NCBI GenBank assembly: GCA_013153715.1
Contig: JAADDW010000046.1
Location: 1 to 35,857, forward strand
Direction: 5' to 3'
Origin: Campylobacterota bacterium
GTDB lineage: Bacteria; Campylobacterota; Campylobacteria; Campylobacterales; Nitratiruptoraceae
Length of the DNA: 35,857 bases
The notes under the pieces were generated by a model, which did no database searches, was not told the DNA's origin, and worked only from the letters and a program-made list of their open reading frames with translations. Position numbers and translations under genes: made by a program. Of the stretch, positions 15,895 to 23,700 are shown in pieces. Numbering within the stretch: the first letter of the stretch is position 1; each line of letters starts with the position of its first letter.

Positions 15895-16166
15895 TGTGTC
15901 TCTCCATTCCGAGCCAGGTGGTCAGCATAGATCGGGAGAAGATGACGGCCATCGTCGATACCCTCGGAGTCAAGCGGGAGGTGGGTATCGATTTTATTGC
16001 CGATGAGGTAAAGGTCGGAGATTTTGTCCTGATCCACATCGGCTACGCCATGAATATCATCGATCCGGAGTATGCCCGGGAGTCCATTGAGCTCTATCGG
16101 GAGATTATCGCCCAGATGGAAGAGGAGGAAGAGGGCCAGAGGGGGGAGGGTGCAAGTGGAGCTTAG
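15894..16166 (+). CDS. hypC: Hydrogenase maturation chaperone HypC
   Basis: This 90-residue protein starts MCLSIPSQV, with the essential Cys2 that, with HypD, holds the Fe(CN)2CO unit and binds the hydrogenase precursor. The GDFVLIHIGYAM segment is the conserved OB-fold core. The C-terminal 20 residues are acidic and longer than the usual core, and overlap the hypD start by 11 nt. No paralog (HybG-like) is visible. Confidence 0.95.
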   Translation: MCLSIPSQVVSIDREKMTAIVDTLGVKREVGIDFIADEVKVGDFVLIHIGYAMNIIDPEYARESIELYREIIAQMEEEEEGQRGEGASGA

Positions 16167-17289
16167 GGACCTCTACGACCGCTTCCGTGATCCCGAGGCC
16201 ATGAGAGCCCTAGCCCGACAGATCCAGAGGGAGGTCCAGGGCCTGGGCCCCATCAACATCATGGAGGTCTGTGGGGGACACACCCACACAATTATGAAAT
16301 ACGGCCTCCTCCAACTCCTCCCCAAGGAGATCTCCTTCATCCACGGGCCGGGCTGTCCGGTCTGCATCATGCCTAAGGAACGGATCGACCACGCCTCCAT
16401 CCTGGCGGCCCAGCCCGATACGATCCTCTGCACCCTCGGAGATATGATCCGTGTTCCGGGGAGCAGGGGGAGTCTCCAAGATGCCCGGGCACGGGGGGCC
16501 GATGTCCGTTTTGTCTATTCCCCTATGGACATTCTCAAAATAGCCCTCGACAACCCGACCAAGAGGGTGATCTATTTCGCCATCGGCTTCGAGACCACAA
16601 CCCCCATGACTGCGGCTCTCATCGACCAGGTTGTCAAGAGGGGGATCACAAATCTCCTCTTCCATATCAACCATGTTACAGTACCTGAGGTGATGCGGGA
16701 GCTCATTGACAGCCGAGACGAACATATTGACAGCTACAACAACAGAATAGATGCCTTCCTCGGCCCCAGCCATGTCAGTGTCATCACAGGGAGCCGTATC
16801 TACGAAGAGTTCCCAACCCGCTACAACAGACCGGTCGTGGTGGCCGGATTTGAACCTGTCGATCTCCTGGAAGGGGTACTCATGGTGGTCCGCCAATTTC
16901 GGGAAGGGCGGCGGGAGGTCGAAATTCAATACAGGCGGAGTGTGACCCGAGAGGGAAATAGGAGGGCCCAGGAGCTGATGGAGCGCTACTTTGTGAAGCG
17001 GGATCTCTTTAAATGGCGGGGGCTCGGCAATATCCCGAAGAGTGCGTGGCGGCTCAAGGATGAGTGGAGAGAGCTGGACGCCGAATGGGTCTGCGGCTAC
17101 CTCCTCCCCAATCGGGAGATTGAGGACCATAAGCTCTGTATCTGCGGCGACATTCTCCGAGGCATGGCCAAACCCACCGAGTGCCAGGTCTTCGGCACAG
17201 CATGCACCCCCTCCAAACCCCTCGGGAGTTGCATGGTCAGTAGCGAGGGGGCCTGTGCCGCCTACTACCGCTACGGCAACCTTCTCTAA
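16156..17289 (+). CDS. hypD: Hydrogenase maturation protein HypD
   Basis: This 377-residue iron-sulfur protein is the scaffold on which Fe(CN)2CO is assembled. It contains MEVCGGHTHTIMKYG, HGPGCPVCIMP, FAIGFETTTPMTA and the C-terminal [4Fe-4S] cysteines in CICGDILRG...ECQVFGTACTP...GSCMVSSEGAC. I use GTG 16156, which has GGAGG six bases upstream; a longer frame to 16072 lies inside hypC and is not conserved. Another GTG at 16150 is worse placed. It overlaps hypC by 11 nt, and hypE starts 11 nt downstream. Confidence 0.96.
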   Translation: MELRDLYDRFRDPEAMRALARQIQREVQGLGPINIMEVCGGHTHTIMKYGLLQLLPKEISFIHGPGCPVCIMPKERIDHASILAAQPDTILCTLGDMIRVPGSRGSLQDARARGADVRFVYSPMDILKIALDNPTKRVIYFAIGFETTTPMTAALIDQVVKRGITNLLFHINHVTVPEVMRELIDSRDEHIDSYNNRIDAFLGPSHVSVITGSRIYEEFPTRYNRPVVVAGFEPVDLLEGVLMVVRQFREGRREVEIQYRRSVTREGNRRAQELMERYFVKRDLFKWRGLGNIPKSAWRLKDEWRELDAEWVCGYLLPNREIEDHKLCICGDILRGMAKPTECQVFGTACTPSKPLGSCMVSSEGACAAYYRYGNLL

Positions 17290-17300
17290 GGAGGAAGTGG

Positions 17301-18290
17301 ATGGAGAAGATTGTCTCACTAGCCATGGGGAGTGGAGGGAAGGAGAGCTGGGAGCTCATCGAGAGAATCTTCCGCCATCTGGGCAATGACCTCCTCAAGG
17401 AGGCTGAAGATGGAACCCCCCTCCCCTCCCTCCAAAATCCGCTCTTCACAACGGACTCATTTACCGTCTCCCCTCTCTTCTTCCCGGGGGGAGATATTGG
17501 CAAACTGGCTGTGGCCGGAGCCTGTAACGATCTGGCCATGATGGGGGCCCAGCCCCGCTTTTTGAGTCTGGGGCTCATTATTGAAGAGGGGCTGGAACTC
17601 CGCCAGCTGGAGAGAATTCTCCGGAGCATGAAGAGGGAGCTGGCCCTTAACGGAGCCCAGGTGGTGACGGGAGATACAAAGGTTGTCCCCAAAGGGGGGT
17701 GTGACGGCCTCTACATAGGGGTCTCCGCCCTGGGGGAGCGGAAAGCCTCCATCTCCCAGCGGAATATAGAGGAGGGGGACCTCATTCTCCTCAGTGGCGA
17801 TATAGGCCGTCACGGAGCTACAATCTTTGCGGCTCGGGAGGGGATAGAGCTCTGGAACGACCTAGAGAGTGACTGCAGATCCCTCTGGCCCATTGTGGAG
17901 GAGCTCCTGGAGAGTGGAGCCACCATCAAGGCGATGCGGGACGCCACCAGGGGAGGGATTGCCGCCGTCCTCAACGAGTGGGCAACTGCCCAGAATGTGG
18001 AGATAGAGATCGAAGAGGAGAAAGTTTCGGTACGGCAAGGGGTTCAGGGGATCTGCGAGATATTGGGGCTCGATCCTATGGTTCTCGCCAATGAGGGGAC
18101 CTTCCTCCTGGTCTCCAGCAGAGATGAAGCTCCCAAAATCCTCGAAATTCTCCGCTCCCACAATCCGGAGGCCTCCATCATCGGAGAGGTCAAGGGGGAC
18201 CACCCACAGCGGGTCGTCCTCAGGAGCCCCTGGGGGACGAGGCGGTTCCTCGACATGCCCAGCGGAGAGATACTCCCCCGAATATGTTGA
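17301..18290 (+). CDS. hypE: Hydrogenase maturation protein HypE
   Basis: This 329-residue PurM-like ATPase dehydrates a carbamoyl group on its C-terminal cysteine to make the cyanide ligands. The N-terminus has AMGSGGKES, the ATP-binding TTDSFTVSP and GDIGKLAVAGACNDLAMMGA; the C-terminus ends PRIC, keeping the essential terminal cysteine. HypF, which supplies the carbamoyl group, is not in this window. The stop overlaps the hypX start by 7 nt. Confidence 0.97.
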   Translation: MEKIVSLAMGSGGKESWELIERIFRHLGNDLLKEAEDGTPLPSLQNPLFTTDSFTVSPLFFPGGDIGKLAVAGACNDLAMMGAQPRFLSLGLIIEEGLELRQLERILRSMKRELALNGAQVVTGDTKVVPKGGCDGLYIGVSALGERKASISQRNIEEGDLILLSGDIGRHGATIFAAREGIELWNDLESDCRSLWPIVEELLESGATIKAMRDATRGGIAAVLNEWATAQNVEIEIEEEKVSVRQGVQGICEILGLDPMVLANEGTFLLVSSRDEAPKILEILRSHNPEASIIGEVKGDHPQRVVLRSPWGTRRFLDMPSGEILPRIC

Positions 18291-19954
18291 AAATCCTCCT
18301 CCTCTGCGACACATTCAATACCCTCACCCAGAAGGTCTATTGTCGTCTCAGGGAGCTGGGCCACACCGTCTCCGTCGAATACGCCCTCTCTCCAGAGACC
18401 ATGGAGGAGGGGGTCCAACTCTTCCAGCCAGACCTCATCATCGCCCCCTACCTGACCAAGAGGATCCCCTCCTCCATCTTCACCCGCTACCCCACCTACA
18501 TAATCCATCCAGGCCCCCCGGGGGATCGGGGAGCCTTCAGCCTCGATCTAGCCATTCTCCAGGAAGAGGAGGAGTGGGGAGTCACCCTTTTGGAGGCCGA
18601 CGAGGAGTTTGATGGAGGGGCCATTGTAGCCTGGAGGAGATTTCCCGTAACCAGGGGGATCTCCAAGGGGGCCCTCTATCGGACCACCGTCTCCCAGCTC
18701 GCCCTGGAACTGGTTGAGGAGCTTCTTACCCAGCGGGGAGAGCCTCTTCCCAATCCCCGACTCCCCCTCCACCCGAAGGTGACCCAGAGGGAGCGGGCCA
18801 TCGACTGGGAGAGGGATTCCACCCAGACCATCATGAAAAAGATCAACGCCTCCGACAACTTCCCCGGCGTTCGGGACCGCTTCTTCGACCTCGATCTCTA
18901 CCTCTTCGGAGCCGTTGAGGAGAGAGATGGATTGGAGAAGATGGAGGGGGCCCCCAAAGAGATTATCGCCAAGAGGAATGGAGCGGTCCTGGTCAAAACG
19001 GTCGATGGAGCCCTCTGGATCCGCCAGATGACCGAGATCAGGGGGGGTATCCGCCAGATCAAACTTCCGGCCACCTATCTCCTCAAAGAGCGGATCAAGG
19101 GGGTCAAGGAAGAGCGGATCCCTCTCTATGTCCCGCCAGAGCGTCCCACCTTCAAAGAGATCACCTACTACCAGAGAGATCGGGTAGGCTTCCTCGCCTT
19201 CCATTTCTACAACGGAGCCATGGCCTCCGACCACTGCATCCGCCTCAAGTATGCCATTGAGACCCTTCGGGAGGAGGTCGATATTCTGGTCCTCCTGGGA
19301 GGGGAACAGTTTTTCAGCAACGGAATTCACCTGACCATCCTTGAAGAGAGCAAGAAAAAGGGGGAAGATGGCTGGAGCAACATCAACGCCATGAACGATC
19401 TGGTCAAAACCATTATCGGAAGTGAGGATCAGCTCATCATCACAGCCTTTCGGGGCAACGCCGGAGCAGGTGGAGTCTTCCTCGGACTGGCGGGAGATAT
19501 TGTGATGGCTCGGGAGAGCACGATCCTCAACCCCCACTACAGAACTATCGGTCTCTCGGGAAGTGAGCTCCACACCTACACCCTCCCCCTCCGAGTGGGG
19601 CAGGAGATGGCGGAACAGCTCCTGGAGGAGGCCCTCCCCATCAGTGGAAGGGAGGCCCAGAGGATAGGAATGGTTGACCATCTCTTCGACAGAGTGGAGG
19701 AGGTGGAGAGTTTCGCCCTCCAGCTCGCCCAGGATGAAGAGCGGTACTACGACCTCCTCGATGCCAAAAGGGAGCGGCTCTCCAGGGATTGGGAGCTCAT
19801 CGAGGAGTTGGAGCGGAAGGAGCTAGAGAGGATCTATCCCCAGTTCTGGGATCCAGAGAGCCCCTTCCATCGGCTGAGGAGGGAGTTTGTCTATAAAATC
19901 TGTCCCCGGGAGACCCCCCGGCGGCTGGCAATTCACAGGAGGGACCATGCATGA
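18284..19954 (+). CDS. hypX: Hydrogenase maturation factor HypX (HoxX), CO-forming
   Basis: This 556-residue fusion has an N-terminal formyltransferase-like domain (residues 1-260, with YIIHPGPPGDRG) and a C-terminal crotonase-like domain (about 300-500, with FRGNAGAGGVFLGLAGDIV and NPHYRTIGLSGSE). This matches HypX/HoxX, which converts formyl-tetrahydrofolate to CO through a formyl-CoA intermediate for the active-site ligand. It is mostly known from organisms that mature hydrogenase in the presence of oxygen, so its presence suggests micro-oxic or aerobic hydrogen oxidation. It is embedded between hypE (7-nt overlap) and hypA (8-nt overlap). Confidence 0.93.
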   Translation: MLKILLLCDTFNTLTQKVYCRLRELGHTVSVEYALSPETMEEGVQLFQPDLIIAPYLTKRIPSSIFTRYPTYIIHPGPPGDRGAFSLDLAILQEEEEWGVTLLEADEEFDGGAIVAWRRFPVTRGISKGALYRTTVSQLALELVEELLTQRGEPLPNPRLPLHPKVTQRERAIDWERDSTQTIMKKINASDNFPGVRDRFFDLDLYLFGAVEERDGLEKMEGAPKEIIAKRNGAVLVKTVDGALWIRQMTEIRGGIRQIKLPATYLLKERIKGVKEERIPLYVPPERPTFKEITYYQRDRVGFLAFHFYNGAMASDHCIRLKYAIETLREEVDILVLLGGEQFFSNGIHLTILEESKKKGEDGWSNINAMNDLVKTIIGSEDQLIITAFRGNAGAGGVFLGLAGDIVMARESTILNPHYRTIGLSGSELHTYTLPLRVGQEMAEQLLEEALPISGREAQRIGMVDHLFDRVEEVESFALQLAQDEERYYDLLDAKRERLSRDWELIEELERKELERIYPQFWDPESPFHRLRREFVYKICPRETPRRLAIHRRDHA

Positions 19955-20321
19955 GTACTCCATTGTCCAGAGTCTGATGGAGCTCATTGAGGGGCAGGTC
20001 CGGACCCACGGCGGCGGAAGTGTGAAACGGGTTTCAGTCAAAATCGGAGTCCTGAGCGGTGTCGAACCCCACCTCTTCCAGATCGCTTTCGATACCTTCA
20101 AAGAGGGAACAATCTGTGACGGAGCCCAGCTGGAGATGGTGATCCAACCCATTGTGGCGGAGTGTCTGGAGTGTGGAGGCAGGAGCAGTTTCGAGGAGAA
20201 CCAGATCTTCTTCCAGTGCCAGAGGTGCGGAGGGGTCCAGTTGGAGCTCCTGGACGGAGAGGAGATGGTCCTCATGGAGTTGGAAATTGAAGGGCAAAGT
20301 GAAGGAGAGGGGAACTCCTGA
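19947..20321 (+). CDS. hypA: Hydrogenase nickel chaperone HypA
   Basis: This 124-residue protein begins MHEYSIVQSL, where Met1-His2-Glu3 forms the nickel site, and has the zinc site CLECGG...CQRCGG (near residues 73-92). It works with HypB in nickel insertion. ATG 19947 follows AGGAGG and overlaps the end of hypX by 8 nt; a frame extending upstream to 19887 is inside hypX and is rejected. It is the last gene of the hyp operon; the C-terminal tail is acidic. Confidence 0.95.
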   Translation: MHEYSIVQSLMELIEGQVRTHGGGSVKRVSVKIGVLSGVEPHLFQIAFDTFKEGTICDGAQLEMVIQPIVAECLECGGRSSFEENQIFFQCQRCGGVQLELLDGEEMVLMELEIEGQSEGEGNS

Positions 20322-20359
20322 CATGGTAGAATCTCCTATTTCGACAAGAAAGGAGTACC

Positions 20360-22480
20360 ATGGATAACCTTCGACCCTTCTCCCGCCCCAGGAGAGCTCT
20401 CCTCTCCTTACTCCTCGGGATAGTTACCCTCTCTTTCCCTACCTTCGGTCAGAGTACCCCACAATCAACGGAGGGGGAGTGTCGGGAGCTCTTTCCAGAG
20501 CATAGCTTCGGAGAGTGGAAAAATGTGAGGGCCTTCGCCGCCTTGCGGGAAGATGGGACCGTCACCACTTGGGGCTACAAACCGTTTGGAGGGGATAGTA
20601 GCCTTGTGGCCGACCAGCTCACCAATGTCAAAAAGATCTACTCTACAGCCCAAGCCTTCGCCGCCCTCAAAGATGATGGAACTGTTGTCACTTGGGGGGA
20701 TAGAGAGAACGGTGGCGACAGTACGGAGGTGGCAGACCAACTCATCCATGTCAAAGCTATCTACTCTACTGGAATAGCTTTTGCCGCCCTGAGAGAAGAT
20801 GGGACCGTCGTCACCTGGGGGAGAAAGAGATACGGAGGAGAGAGCAAAGAAGTAGCCCAACTTCTGGGCCATGTGAAAGAGATATTTTCGACACAGACAG
20901 CTTTCGCGGCCCTTAAGGAAGATGGAAGTGTCATCACTTGGGGGAGAGATTACTATGGAGGAGATAGTCGGTCCGTCTCCCATAAGCTGACCAATGTGGT
21001 GAGAATCTACTCTACACGGGGGGCCTTTGCCGCTCTCAAGAGGGATGGAACTGTTGTGACCTGGGGAGATCCCGCCCAGGGAGGGGATAGCAGTAGTGTA
21101 GCCCATAAGCTGACCGATATTGTGGAGATCTTCTCAACGGGGAGAGCCTTTGCCGCCCTAAAGAGAGATGGAACTGTCGTCACTTGGGGAGGGAATGGAC
21201 TCTTCGGAGGGGATAGCAGTGCTGTAGCCAGCGAACTCACCAATGTTGTCAAAATCTTCTCCAATACAGGGGCCTTCGCCGCCCTGCGGAAGGATGGGAG
21301 TGTCATTACCTGGGACGGAACATACCGCTTCTTCTCCCAGGAGGGCTATAAGGAGTATCAGGAGGATCTCAAGAAGAGGCTCACCAATGTGGTGACCATC
21401 TTCTCCACCTCTGGCGCCTTTGCCGCCCTCAAGAGAGATGGAACCGTTGTTACCTGGGGCTATCCAATGGACGGAGGAGACTCTTCCAGAATCCAGGATG
21501 AGCTCTACAATATCAAAACCATCGCCTCCACGACAGATGTTTTCGCCGCCTTGCGGGGAGATGGAACTGTCCTCATCTGGGGAGCCGGAGACATAGCCTT
21601 CAAGTGGCTCACCAATGTCAAAAAGATCTACTCTACAGCCCGAGCCTTCGCCGCCCTCAAAAATGATGGAACTGTCACCGCAATCCATTGGGATAGCTGG
21701 GATACTGGGTCCCCATCCCAATTCTCCTACCTCAACGAGGAGGAGGCTACCCACATCGTCAATATCTTTCCCAACCTCTGCGACAAAGAGTACCACCTCA
21801 CCGAGAAGCTCTCCTCAAACACCGACGGAGCCCTCTGTATTCAGAAGATTACCCACGCCTACAATCCCAAAACGGGGGAAGAAAGAGACTTCCCCACCCC
21901 TTGCCATGTGCCCGAAGGGTGGATCCAGGGATACCCTCCCCGAGAGGGTTCTGCCAAACCCCAGAAAGAGAAGGAGATCTTCCTCAACAGCGATAAAGAG
22001 GCTCTGAGGGAGTACCTCCTCTCCTCCCAATACCCCTTTGGAGAATCGGGGATCTTCCTCCACTACGATTTTGAAGAGACCGATCCTATCTACGACTGGG
22101 TCTTCGTCACCTCTGGCCTCGTCTATCAGTTCCACGGGAAGGAGGCGACAAGGAAAAATATTTTCGGCTGGAAAAAGCTGGAGTCAAAGTATAACGACGA
22201 CGGCACACTCTCCATCCTAGACAGAGGTGAATATCGACCCCTCTCCCTCCATTCCAATCCCTGGGTCATGGTCAGATTGGACGACTGGGACCTCGATGGA
22301 GACCGCCGTTTTGACTGGCTCCTCTTCAGACCCCCTCAACAGAGCCCCAAAGGGTACACAACCTCCATCTTCAAACTGGACGGCATCACATCTACAGGAG
22401 AATTCAAATACCTCCCCCTCTCCGGTCTCAAAGTCTATCCCGTGGGAAGAAAGGAGTACATCTTCAAACCTACCCCCTAG
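20360..22480 (+). CDS. Secreted RCC1-like repeat protein with C-terminal Asp-Trp modules
   Basis: This 706-residue protein has an N-terminal signal peptide (about residues 1-31). Residues 58-428 contain nine repeats of usually 41 residues with core AFAALK.DGTVVTWG....GGDSS and LTNV.KI.ST, then a tenth partial one. The pattern is that of RCC1-like beta-propeller blades. Repeat 6 is 42, repeat 7 is 48 and repeat 9 is 35 residues long. The C-terminal part has two copies of a short module: residues about 565-612 (YDWVFV...GLVYQF...FGWKKL) and 636-690 (FDWLLF...FKLDGI...GEFKYL), shared with proteins at 32133 and 34162. ATG follows AAGGAG. The ligand and function are unknown; an exported surface or adhesin-like protein is my inference. 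Confidence 0.85.
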   Translation: MDNLRPFSRPRRALLSLLLGIVTLSFPTFGQSTPQSTEGECRELFPEHSFGEWKNVRAFAALREDGTVTTWGYKPFGGDSSLVADQLTNVKKIYSTAQAFAALKDDGTVVTWGDRENGGDSTEVADQLIHVKAIYSTGIAFAALREDGTVVTWGRKRYGGESKEVAQLLGHVKEIFSTQTAFAALKEDGSVITWGRDYYGGDSRSVSHKLTNVVRIYSTRGAFAALKRDGTVVTWGDPAQGGDSSSVAHKLTDIVEIFSTGRAFAALKRDGTVVTWGGNGLFGGDSSAVASELTNVVKIFSNTGAFAALRKDGSVITWDGTYRFFSQEGYKEYQEDLKKRLTNVVTIFSTSGAFAALKRDGTVVTWGYPMDGGDSSRIQDELYNIKTIASTTDVFAALRGDGTVLIWGAGDIAFKWLTNVKKIYSTARAFAALKNDGTVTAIHWDSWDTGSPSQFSYLNEEEATHIVNIFPNLCDKEYHLTEKLSSNTDGALCIQKITHAYNPKTGEERDFPTPCHVPEGWIQGYPPREGSAKPQKEKEIFLNSDKEALREYLLSSQYPFGESGIFLHYDFEETDPIYDWVFVTSGLVYQFHGKEATRKNIFGWKKLESKYNDDGTLSILDRGEYRPLSLHSNPWVMVRLDDWDLDGDRRFDWLLFRPPQQSPKGYTTSIFKLDGITSTGEFKYLPLSGLKVYPVGRKEYIFKPTP
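20618..20685 (+). repeat. 68-bp near-identical internal repeat, copy 1
   Basis: This 68-bp stretch inside the RCC1-like gene (end of repeat 1 and start of repeat 2) matches 21608-21675 at 66 of 68 positions, much closer than the other repeats. This suggests recent duplication or gene conversion. Confidence 0.85.
21608..21675 (+). repeat. 68-bp near-identical internal repeat, copy 2
   Basis: This is the partner of 20618-20685, at the junction of repeats 9 and 10 of the same gene, in direct orientation. The differences are one A/G in CCCAAGCC against CCCGAGCC and one G/A in AAAGATG against AAAAATG. Recombination between the copies would remove 990 bp in frame. Confidence 0.85.
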
Positions 22481-22659
22481 CGGATCGGGAGAGCTCTCCC
22501 CCCGCCCAGAAGGAAAACACCATCCCACCATCGCACCAGGGGAATATTCAACTACTCTCCTACCACCACTTCCAGTTGTGATTGAGAACTCTCCCATTTG
22601 AATTTCCACCCACAGCGGGGAACTTCCACTCCTTTAACCCTTTTCCCATTAAAAAAACG

Positions 22660-22688
22660 ATGGCTCATAGCCGGATATGGAATGCAAC
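22660..22688 (+). repeat. 29-bp direct repeat, copy 1
   Basis: This 29-bp unit starts ATGGCTCATA and ends GGAATGCAAC, and is identical to 22733-22761. It has an internal GGCT-cat-AGCC mini-hairpin. Read on the minus strand it starts GTTGCATTCC. Confidence 0.85.
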
Positions 22689-22732
22689 TCTACTTTAAAA
22701 GAGAAGGGAGAGTTTGGTTTTTTTGAGTCTCA

Positions 22733-22761
22733 ATGGCTCATAGCCGGATATGGAATGCAAC
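22733..22761 (+). repeat. 29-bp direct repeat, copy 2
   Basis: This is a perfect second copy of 22660-22688; 44 bp of unrelated sequence lies between them. Repeat and spacer lengths are CRISPR-like, but there are only two copies and no cas genes nearby. Confidence 0.85.
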
Positions 22762-22789
22762 CCTCCGAAAATTGGGGCTTCCGAAGGAC

Positions 22790-22820
22790 TTTTGGACCGG
22801 ATGGTCCAAAAATTTTTTTT
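22790..22820 (+). terminator. Rho-independent terminator, plus strand
   Basis: TTTTGGACC pairs perfectly with GGTCCAAAA around a GGAT loop (22790-22811), followed by A and eight T residues (22813-22820). It would end plus-strand transcripts from the RCC1-like gene, 310 nt after its stop codon. On the minus strand there is no T tract after the stem, so it acts in one direction. Confidence 0.85.
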
Positions 22821-22886
22821 CGTCCAAAATGGCTCGGAACAGCGGAACAATGGGCTTTAAGAGAGCTTTTGTTTACTTTGCACACA

Positions 22887-22915
22887 ATTATAGCTTTTTC
22901 TAGGAAAATTGTCAA
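22887..22915 (-). promoter_or_regulatory. Perfect consensus sigma70 promoter with no gene behind it
   Basis: On the minus strand TTGACA (22915-22910) and TATAAT (22892-22887) are separated by exactly 17 bases. Both hexamers match the consensus fully, which no other promoter in this window does. Transcription would run leftwards through the terminator hairpin sequence and the two 29-bp repeats, then antisense to the 3' end of the RCC1-like gene. No minus-strand gene follows, so it probably makes a noncoding RNA. Confidence 0.7.
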
Positions 22916-22992
22916 AATTGGCCCTCCGTGTGCATAGTTGAGAAAGGGATCTCTCCAGCTATAGAGACATTTTCTGTCTGCCTCGATGGGTT

Positions 22993-23700
22993 TCAGAATG
23001 TATAGACAATGGAACCCTTTGTTATGGTATCAATCTTCCTCTTGTTTCCAGGAGGAAGGTTATCATACTTGAGCTCAAAGGAGAGTTTGAAATGGAAGGA
23101 ATCGACGATCCAGAGTTTCAACTTGGAGAGCCACTGACTCTCCAGATCCCTCCGTTCATCTATGTTTTCTATAAAGGAGAGTTTCGTCTCAAAACTGTTC
23201 TTCTTGGTAAATCTGTAGAAGTACCTCACCTCCCCTTTGAGATAGTTGAAATTCTCCCCTCCCCCCTTGGTATAGTTGTTACGCCTGAAGAGGTAACCGA
23301 GGAGGAGATCCAATCTTCCCCCTGAAGCTGTGTGGAAACGGTGCCCCAGACCGGGGGAGATATTGTATTGCTGATTATACCCTCGAAAGGTATTTCTGAG
23401 AAAGGAGAACTGGGAGTAGAGATAGCGATCCCTATCTATGTAGTGGTAGATGTCCAGCTGGGAGCGGTAGCGTTCGCTACTCTTCTTTCCGCTCTTGGTG
23501 CTGTAGAGAATATCCGTTTTCAATTTTACCCTGTTGTCCCTGTCAATTCTGTAATCTATCCGATAGGCGGTGGTGAGGGAGGTGACATTGCTGTTTCCTG
23601 TTGTCCCAAAATAGCCTAACTCCACCTTCTGCTCTACCTTCGCCTCTCCCCAGATGAGAGAGGGGAGCAGGAGAGAGAGGAGCACTCTAACGGGTCGCAT
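22993..23700 (-). CDS. DUF481 outer-membrane beta-barrel protein
   Basis: This 235-residue protein has a signal peptide (cleavage around residue 19, after WGEA) and then alternating amphipathic strands typical of DUF481 (YdiY-like) barrels: VELGYFGTTGNSNVTSLT, LKTDILYSTKSGKKSSERYR and a final phenylalanine after VYT, the usual outer-membrane insertion signal. Function is unknown. It overlaps the upstream DUF302 gene by 14 nt, so the two are coexpressed. Its A+T content and use of AAA/AAG are higher than in most of the window. Confidence 0.82.
   Translation of the reverse strand: MRPVRVLLSLLLPSLIWGEAKVEQKVELGYFGTTGNSNVTSLTTAYRIDYRIDRDNRVKLKTDILYSTKSGKKSSERYRSQLDIYHYIDRDRYLYSQFSFLRNTFRGYNQQYNISPGLGHRFHTASGGRLDLLLGYLFRRNNYTKGGGENFNYLKGEVRYFYRFTKKNSFETKLSFIENIDERRDLESQWLSKLKLWIVDSFHFKLSFELKYDNLPPGNKRKIDTITKGSIVYTF

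Larger units (their letters stand above)
22481..22992. other. 512-nt noncoding region with repeats, terminator and orphan promoter
   Basis: No convincing gene is present between the RCC1-like gene and the DUF481 gene. It contains a 29-bp direct repeat pair (22660, 22733), a strong plus-strand terminator (22790-22820) and a consensus minus-strand promoter (22887-22915). Its second half is clearly more A+T-rich than the flanking genes. A short plus ORF at 22677-22937 spans a repeat and the terminator and is judged spurious. A stable noncoding RNA on the minus strand is the most interesting possibility. Confidence 0.6.

Noticed and set aside
16072-16155. N-terminal extension of HypD
   Set aside because: It is inside hypC and is arginine-rich low-complexity sequence; GTG 16156 has a well-placed GGAGG and the expected HypD N-terminus.
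16210-17319. Antisense ORF of 369 codons opposite hypD
   Set aside because: HypD is unmistakable on the plus strand, and the antisense product has no recognisable motif.
22660-22761. CRISPR array call
   Set aside because: There are only two repeats, one spacer and no cas genes in the window. I report it as a direct repeat pair and leave the CRISPR relic as a hypothesis.
22677-22937. Possible 86-residue small protein
   Set aside because: The frame passes through a repeat and a rho-independent terminator, has no Shine-Dalgarno and no plausible composition.
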